A DNA stretch of 64,000 bases from Sphagnum compactum (Eukaryota > Bryophyta > Sphagnopsida > Sphagnales): the NCBI GenBank assembly GCA_965153455.1, contig OZ234495.1, forward strand, positions 3,782,001 to 3,846,000. Direction: 5' to 3'. Positions 56,513 through 64,000 of this stretch are shown here, one piece after another. Made by a program: the position numbers and the translations under genes. Within the stretch, counting starts at the first letter, position 1; each line of letters opens with the position of its first letter. Under the pieces are notes generated by a model, which was given only the letters and a program-made list of their open reading frames with translations, ran no database searches and was not told where the DNA came from.

Positions 56513-56965
56513 GGACGAGTAAATTAGTCACTGTCCAAATCCATAGTAGAAAAATGATTTTAACAGCGGTCAAAATGACCACTGCAAAATGGACAAAATG
56601 ACCACTGCAGAATGGACATGGATGAGTAATAGTCGCTGTCCAAATCCGTAGTAGAAAAATGATTTTGAAGCGGTCAAAATGACCATTGCAAAATGGACAA
56701 AATGACCACTGCAAAATGGACATGGACGAATAATAGTCAGTGTCCAAATCCATGGTAAAAAAATGATTTTAAAGCGGTTAAAATGACCACTGCAAAATGG
56801 GACATGGACGAGTAATAGTCACTGTCCAAATCCATTGTAGAAAAAAATGATTTTAAAGGGGTTAAAATGACCACTGCAAAATGGACATGGACGAGTAATT
56901 GTCACTGTCCGAATCCATCGTAGACAAATGATTTTAAAGCGGTTAAAATGACCACTGCAAAATGG
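56513..56965. repeat. Tandem repeat, five units of ~82 or ~105 bp
   Basis: Units start GGACGAGTAATAGTCACTGT or a variant at 56513, 56620, 56724, 56806 and 56889, each with CCAAATCCATAGTAGA and AATGATTTTAAAGCGGTT. Each unit ends in AATGACCACTGCAAAATGGA. In the first two units that last block is doubled, which explains the longer spacing. Confidence 0.93.
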
Positions 56966-57083
56966 ACATCAATACAACAGGAGCGCAGAAGGATTTTTTT
57001 TACGCTATCCTGCTGCAAGATTTAATGAAAAGGGCTGTTTGCAGGTGTGGGGTGGAGATGCTCTAAGAAGGGTTATTACCCCA

Positions 57084-57609
57084 CTTATTACCTCAAGGTC
57101 AGCTTTAGCCATAAACAATTTTTTTTGGTAAAAGTTGCGTAATAATTTTGTGGTTTCGGCAAGAAAAACAAATGCATTATTTTTTTGAAAATTTTGAAAA
57201 AGTTATGAGCGCACCCATGAACTATATAATATTTATTAGGTAGGTAATGGACGAGAGGAGCCGGTTTATCAAATGTAGTTGAGGCATGAATGTGTCGAGA
57301 CAATTTTGATAATCCGGCTCCTCTTGCCGGTTGGTTACCCTATTTATTCTTATTACCTCAAGGGTCAGCTTTAGCCATAAACAATATTTTTTGGGTAAAA
57401 GTTGCGTAATAATTTTGTGGTTTCGGCAAGAAAAACAAATGCCTAATTTTTTTGAACAATTTGGAAAAAGTTATGAGCACACACACCCATGACCTAATTA
57501 ATATGTATTAAGTAATCGATGAAAGGAGCTGGATTGTCGAATATAGTTAAAGACGGGAATGCATTGAGACTATTTCGATAATTCGGCTCCTCTTGCCGGT
57601 TGGTTACCA
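57084..57609. repeat. Tandem duplication of ~263 bp, each with an internal hairpin
   Basis: Copy 1 is 57084-57348 and copy 2 is 57349-57609. Both start CTTATTACCTCAAGG, share AGCTTTAGCCATAAACAAT and GTGGTTTCGGCAAGAAAAAC, and end CTTGCCGGTTGGTTACC. Near the end of each copy is an inverted repeat: 57255-57273 with 57304-57323, and 57523-57541 with 57573-57591. Confidence 0.9.
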
Positions 57610-57619
57610 GGCATGACAA

Positions 57620-60600
57620 ATTTCTGGATCAATGAGAAAGGGACTAAAAACTAGAGGAGAGAAGGGAGAAAATTATGTGCTTATAAACCCCTCCGGACTA
57701 AAGAGCAAGTGAAACATGGGACAATGGGGTCCCGAAACCGGTTTTAGGAATTGGTTTTTTTGCTTTTTCATGACTAGTGGGTGGGCAAGGGGGTTTTGCG
57801 CAAGCCCCAAAAGTAATGTGAAATATTATTCAAGCTTATGTAGTAGACAAAGGAAATTAAATATTATCACGGGTTGCCAGCTTTGGCACAAATTATATAT
57901 TATTTGTAAGAAATGCTGAGATTTTATTATTATTATTATTATTTCAAAAAAATTAGTAAAATGAGAAGAAAATCTTTTGGAATGTTCTACTATTTTCTAA
58001 GAGAAAAAAAAAATCTTTCAAATTTTATTAATTATTCAATAGACATGTGCTGAAGTTGCCCTTGTATTATGGTACGTACACAAAACCCCTTTCCCCCACC
58101 CACAAGAAAAAAAAAAAAAGAGGGGGGGACCCTTCACTCCATGACGAGACTTCTCATTTGGTTACATGGAAACTCTATTCTTAAAAATTGGCTACCACTA
58201 TTTTTGGCCTCAACTTATAATAGCCCTTCCTAAGAACACCCTTCCTTCCTTCCTTCCTTCCTACCTTGCCAAAAGCCCAAAAAATTAAATAAAAAGGTAG
58301 CCATTAAAAATAAGATGAACATTAAAAAAAAAAACATTCAAGCTAGTTCCCAAACATGCCCAATGGGAAAAGGAAAAAAAAAAAAAAATTTAAATTTAAT
58401 CCAAGTTGTGGAGGAGGGACCGACCCCGAAAAAAACTCGAGATCACATGTCAAAATTTAGTTGCACATGTTTATTGTATTTTGAGGTAGTGGTATGCCAA
58501 ACTTTGCACCTTAGGTACGGTAAATAAAAAATAAAAAAAATCTGGGTACCAACCAAAAATAAATAAAATGAATGAAAGGAAAAACAATATTAATAGTCCT
58601 TTCTATATTGTTTTGCCTCTCTAGTAGGGAAAAAAAATGACATAGGATGACATCCACTCGTGTCTTATGTGATTAAAAAAAATTCAGCCATGTGGAAGAA
58701 GTTTTGGATGCAACTCATTAGTTTGTGCGCATGTGACGTATTCGCAAAATTGACCCCAAAAAATATGTTCTCGTTATTCTACACCATCGTACCTTGGCAA
58801 CTTCCACACTTTTCAAATTTTTTGTAAGAATGTGAAAATTTTCAAAACATGTTATATTTTTTTTCTCACGAAAAAAAAAAAATTTGTAAAGAAAATAGGG
58901 AATCTATTTAGAATATTCTTGGAATATTCTTTTTTTTAAAAATACAAATTGGTTTCAAATTTTTTAATTCATTATTTGACAAACATGTGTTGAAGTTGTG
59001 CTTTGTATTATGGTAGTAGGATTATTTTATTATTTTATTATTACCTATTTATTTGTCGGCCTTGCGTCTATGCTAGGTGTTATGCATACAACTATATAAG
59101 AGTTGGGAAGGTGTGAACAACATGGGGAAAAAAAAATTATTTTAAAATCCAATAAGCATGGTCATTGTGTGACTTGGGAAAATGGCATGAGTTTTTTGCA
59201 AATGTGAATGGGGTTTTGAAATTAGCTCTATCTAGCTTTCAATACTTTGAACATGATCATCACTATGTATGGATGACATCGTTATGACTTTTGTGACTTG
59301 TGTGGAGAGTGACACATTAGAAACGAAACGACTTCGCTTTGTATATATAATAAATTGCATTTTTGTTGTGTTGTGTTGTGTTTTATGTTGAATTGTTGCA
59401 AGTAAAGAAAGTTTGAAATGGTTGTTGGTTTTGGTGAGAATGTTGTTTTTTTGACCTATCTATTGTTTGTGTGCAAATTAACAATGATGTTGTGGAGTTG
59501 TGGTGGAAGCTTTTTCAAAAGAGAAATGATGGGATAAAGAGGGGGTGTGTAGAAGATCATTAGAGGAGCTAAGTTTTGGAGTGCAATATGTTGTGTGTGG
59601 TGTGCTTGTTGTTATGAATAAATTGTGAGCAAGACAATTGTTTTTGCAATAGTCTAATAATGATCATGTTACCAATTTAGTTTAGGTCACCGATTTTGAT
59701 GTTCTCACATAGATGAAAAACACTTAAGCATTTTTTGCATTCAAGATTCAAAAAGAAATGGCAACTAGATGTATGGTAAAAAAAAAGAACCAACATTATG
59801 TTCATACTTTAAATTAACATACCTTTGAACCCTATTACACATATAAGAAAGTGAATTTTGGGTTTCGTTTAAGATTTCTTTTGAATTATAATAGTTGTTG
59901 CGAACTTGGAGCAAAAATTTCTATTGTCATTAATGTTGGAAACCTATTATTTTTATTGTATGGTAAACTTGTGCAAAAGCAAAATCTTTTGCTAATGATT
60001 GTTTGAATAATTCAATGTTTTCTATAATTGGCTCAATGGGGAGACTTGTGATTTATTTCATCAAGATGGAGGGACAAAATAAATTAGTTGAAAAATTAGC
60101 AAAATGTTGTTTAGGTTAGGTAGACGTGCATGAATTAGTGTAACCCATCAAAGGCAAGTTGATTAGGGAGTCTAATTCAACTACATTGGAAAAGGGAAGA
60201 TGTAATGAATGATTTAAAAATTCATCATTTTCAAGGGGTGAAATCGTCAAATTTTTGCAACCTAGTTATTTAGTGTATGAAATTGAACATGGATGTGATC
60301 AATTTGATGGTTATGATGTGCGATGGTCTTCTAATGTTGTAACAATATATGTTGTGTTGTTTAAGGCATCATACACTTCATGGATGTAAAAATTAAGATC
60401 TTGTGTCTCACTTAATATCACCTACACTAGTTCAACTATTAGTTATGAATCATGTCTTAATCTTAACACATGATGACATATGAATCAAGGACATGTTATG
60501 ATGTGGCATCATACGCATAACTTTTTTCTAGCTCCTTAATGATAATAGTGTTTTATGATCATGCACTAACAAGTGTTGTGTGGAGAAACATGGTTGTAAT

Positions 60601-63433
60601 AACGTAATAGATGATTTTTTTTGTGAATTATTTGAGTTTTGGGTTTTTGTTTGAACAATCAATTTGGAAATGGGAAAAGAATAAATGCATGCTATGGTGT
60701 GAAAATTTTGAATTAAAATTAGAAATACATATAATATCAAAAGTAGCAACAAATAAAATTTCATTCATTTTGAATTTTTTTAAAAATTACATATAGTTGG
60801 TTTGGGCTTTAAAAATTAAACAAGTTAACTAAACCAATAATATGTAATTGTGTCATAATTATATCTTTATGTATGTCAATAATTTTTGAAAGGTTTTTTA
60901 AAACACTTTAATTGGCAATATTATACCTTTTTCATTAATTTTAAAATTACACCTTATTTTTGTAAAATGATAAAAACAACATTTAACATGGAAATACATG
61001 TTCAATGGAAGCATATTATACACCCCAAAAACATCAATATCATCTAATTAAAATTCCACAACTTCAAAATAAATTGAAATTTTAATGAAAAATATTGTTC
61101 TTTATGGTTCTTTTTTTTGTATGTGCAAATTTTTATGGGAAAATTCACATTAAAACTAATATTTCTTAATTAATCATTTACCATTGTAGCATTGCTACAA
61201 CATTGTTGCAAACTAAAAATGTATTACAATTTATTGATCGAATTGTTCATATGGTAGATTAGGATGCAAATCACTAATAATTGCACATTTTCATAACAAA
61301 ATCTTTTCCACAAACTTATATTTAACTACATCAATTTAAGCCTAGAGCGAAAACAACCATTGTATCAACACACAAATTATCTATGTACTATACCTTGCAA
61401 CGACTCCAAAATGTGAGGTTGAAAAATAATTAATCCATGTGTGTTTTTGTTGACTAATTGATTACCTAGATGTTTTGATAGGAAGAAACATTTGCCAAAA
61501 AAACTTGGTTTTCCAAGTTGTTTAAGTTGACTAATTCGTCTTTTTTGATTGGTGAAATGTCCATTGTGATTAAAGGTTCATTGTAATTTTTAACTAGTCA
61601 ATTTGACTAGTGATGAGCCATTTGATTACTTGTCAAATGAGACATCTAATCAAATCGAACAAAAATGATACATCCTTGGTCAAGATGGCCATTAGGTTTT
61701 TGCAAAATCTAATCAAGTTGGATAAGCAAAAACAATTTCCTACCCATGTACCTAGATACCATTGTAGTTATTTACCTATAATATACTTAATAGGTAGGTA
61801 GGTAGGTAGGTAGGTAGGTAGGTAAGACCTACCTCGGTACCATAATAAGTTAGGTTGGTAGGTAGTTTGATGGCCAATACACCTTTTACACATTAAATTA
61901 CGTACTTAATTATTTTTTAACAATATTATCTATTTACATAAATTTACAACATATAATCTTGTAAGATGTCAAATAATTTTTTTGACAAAAGTTAACAATT
62001 TATGAAGATGTCCATTGGTAAAGACTTAGTTTATCATGATGGAGATGAAAAGTGAATAATCCTAACATTTACAACCTTTGTTCATGTTCAAGGGGTTATA
62101 TATGTAGGTATGTTAAGTTGGGTAGTTAAACTATCACAAATATTTAGTTGCTTACATTTTCTTACCTACCTACACTTATCTAGTACCTACCTACCATTAT
62201 AATTTTATTTTACAAATAAATTATTTTAATTTGACCAATTAAATGATACATTGTTTTGCAAATCAAAAAAACCACCTAGTCACAACAGGCATGTTAAATC
62301 ATCTTGTCCAAAACAATGAAATTTTTTTTGTACACTTTTAAATGGGGTCTTTTTTTACTAAAAATTTCAACCAAATAAACTTATTTTTTAATTATTGAAA
62401 CATCATCAGTCCTAATATTAGCTTCGAACCCACATTGTTACTTGGCTAGAAGGTTATTAAGAACAAAATCAAAGATGCAAGCAATGATTAAAAAAATTAA
62501 CAAAATAAAATAGGAGGAAAAAAAAAGAAATTGCTAAGAAAGATATTATGAAGAAGAAATCTCCAAATAAATTGTTATATGTGTTTCCTTTGGGGGTATC
62601 AACTATTAATATTGTTTTATTGATTCTTTTGACAAGTTTTTGTGCCATGAATATGATTAAACAATTCATATTATTTCACTTTACTCATCTTTTTAAAACT
62701 TTGTTAACCTTCCAACATAAATTGTGAATGACGGCATATTAAAATGTCTGTTTATTTTGTGTCAAGAAGCAAAATTTACATATTCCTAAGTTATTAAATG
62801 ATTCCTAATTCCAATTAGTAAATAAAGATGTTAAGGTATTAATATCAATGATATATATTGTTTTAAGATTTTGTTTTTTAAACCATGTGTATGAACCTTT
62901 TAAGGTTTAGGGTGGAACTTCAAACACGTGCAACACCCTTGGTGATAGTCCATTCTTTTGACCCAAATTTTGTAAATGGATTCAAAATTTTTGAAATATT
63001 CAACCATTTATATTTAAAGTATTTTTAACAAATTGTATGATTGAAATCAAAATTAGAAGTTTTATTGAAAATGTCATTACAAGTGAGAATATCCATTCCT
63101 ATAATTTTTGGGAAGTCATAATTGTTTAAGATTTTATTAAATTACATTCAACATCTAAAAATGAAATTTGATTGAAATGTTCTCATTAAAATGTTGTATA
63201 AGGCATTAAAAATGGTGGGCAAAACATAATTCTTAGAAATGGTTTTTCAAAAGAAGGTAATCTGATGGTTTTATAGTGTTTTTGACCCCAATTTTTAACT
63301 CAAAAAATGGACTTCTCATGTGCGATTTTTGAGCCATCTTAGTGTGCTTAAACCCTTGTATTGAATGACATGGGTTGTGTAGTAAAGGAATGCATCTTTC
63401 ACATCACAACATGCATTGTTTCATCAATGAAAG
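57620..63433. other. AT-rich intergenic DNA without recognised genes
   Basis: Contains (ATT)n at about 57925-57942, A-runs, (CCTT)n at 58243-58261, and a (TAGG)n run at 61792-61824. The latter is followed by inverted TACC-rich words at 62158-62196. All open frames are short and carry no recognised motif. Some stretches (59160-60480, 60530-60790) may be decayed elements. Confidence 0.5.
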
Positions 63434-63643
63434 TTTGGGTGGCTTATGATATACTTATAAACCCCCACTATTGGGAGTTGATGAAGTCAATGGATAGTCA
63501 TGGTAGCTCATCACTAGTATTCATGATGGTGGTGATGGTTAGACATTTTGTGCGTGACTCTCATTATGTTACAATCACATTGATTATCATACCTCCAAAT
63601 TGTTGATTTGAAAAGTAACATGATATGCAATTTCATAGATATA
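63434..63643 (+). repeat. Dispersed ~320-bp repeat, copy D (3' two thirds)
   Basis: Aligns with the 3' two thirds of copy C: TTGGGTGGCTTATGATATAC, GGGAGTTGATGAAGTCAATG, GTCATGGTAGCTCATCACTA, GATGGTGGTGATGGTTAGAC and a final GCAATTTCATAGATATAG, in the same orientation as all the others. The 5' third is missing or too diverged. Confidence 0.75.
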
Positions 63644-64000
63644 GATTGTTTCAAAAACTTTGGTCCTTGAGAAAATTAAAAGTGGGCTTGATTTGGTAAA
63701 TGGAGAATGTAAATCCATTATGTTTGGGTAGTAGCCAAGGCCTATTGAACTTTATCCATTATTTCCATATCCCATATTACAAATGGACATCATGTTTTTT
63801 ACGGCTTTCAAGAGGCTTATGATTGGCTTAGCAACAATGTCAATGAGAATGATGAGGTTATTGAATGTTCAAAAACATTTCATTTTGTCCTTGAAATCAT
63901 TTAATCTATGGTATGAATATGATGCTTGTTTATTGACAAACTTTAGAATGATATAAATTATGAGTTGAGAATGACATCGTTAAATGTGTTGTTAAAATGC
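63644..64000. other. Window end, no recognised feature
   Basis: AT-rich sequence with no supported gene or repeat. Confidence 0.5.

Noticed and set aside
56513-57609. CRISPR array
   Set aside because: Repeats are directly adjacent without unique spacers, units are far longer than CRISPR repeats, and the DNA is a plant nuclear chromosome.

Overview
The window is nuclear DNA of a land plant. The genes have many short GT-AG introns, two of the products are typical plastid-targeted or plastid-type enzymes (HDS/IspG of the MEP pathway and a serine acetyltransferase with a long Ser-rich leader), and the spaces between genes are AT-rich and full of decayed LTR and non-LTR retrotransposons, MITE-like elements and tandem repeats. 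The decayed LINE-type and Ty3/Gypsy-type sequences, and a bacterial-type Nramp transporter with no introns, make me lean towards a non-flowering lineage (bryophyte, lycophyte or fern). That is inference; the species is not determined.

Layout. 1-6918 (+): the 3' 19 exons of an Armadillo-repeat/BTB protein (ARIA/ABAP1 type), with one GC-AG intron. About 8.26-8.9 kb (-): decayed Ty3/Gypsy pol tail. 9.15-9.74 kb: eight tandem units of about 78 bp, each with a short inverted repeat, just upstream of a LUC7L3-type U1 snRNP gene (10212-12656, +, 7 exons). 14.03-16.24 kb (+): a non-LTR reverse transcriptase pseudogene. 16.2-30.6 kb: AT-rich intergenic DNA with MITE-like inverted repeats and three neighbouring tandem arrays. 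31058-32401 (+): single-exon serine acetyltransferase with a clear TATA box and a leader free of ATG. 32.6-36.75 kb (-): decayed Ty1/Copia element. 41175-42842 (+): LEA-like hydrophilic protein, 4 exons in my model, followed by a perfect 30-bp foldback. 46225-47721 (+): single-exon Nramp transporter of bacterial MntH type. 49056-55567 (-): complete 19-exon HDS (IspG) gene, convergent with the transporter. 56.5-57.6 kb: two further tandem arrays. 57.6-64 kb: AT-rich DNA with simple repeats and one more copy of a dispersed repeat.

How the genes relate. They look like independent nuclear genes, not a pathway cluster. HDS makes HMBPP for plastid isoprenoids and SAT makes O-acetylserine for cysteine. 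The Nramp protein would move Mn/Fe-type divalent metals, the LUC7L3 protein acts in 5' splice-site selection, and the ARM-BTB protein is of a family tied to ABA signalling and replication licensing.

The observations most worth following up are the bacterial-type MntH gene; a dispersed repeat of about 320 bp with four copies and one fragment, all in the same orientation, three of the five inside introns of the ARM-BTB gene; the hairpin-unit tandem array upstream of LUC7L3; the perfect 30-bp foldback after the LEA-like gene; and the duplicated ACGT+CCAAT module upstream of HDS. Exon boundaries were read by eye from splice consensus, frame continuity and remembered family sequence; no alignment program was run.
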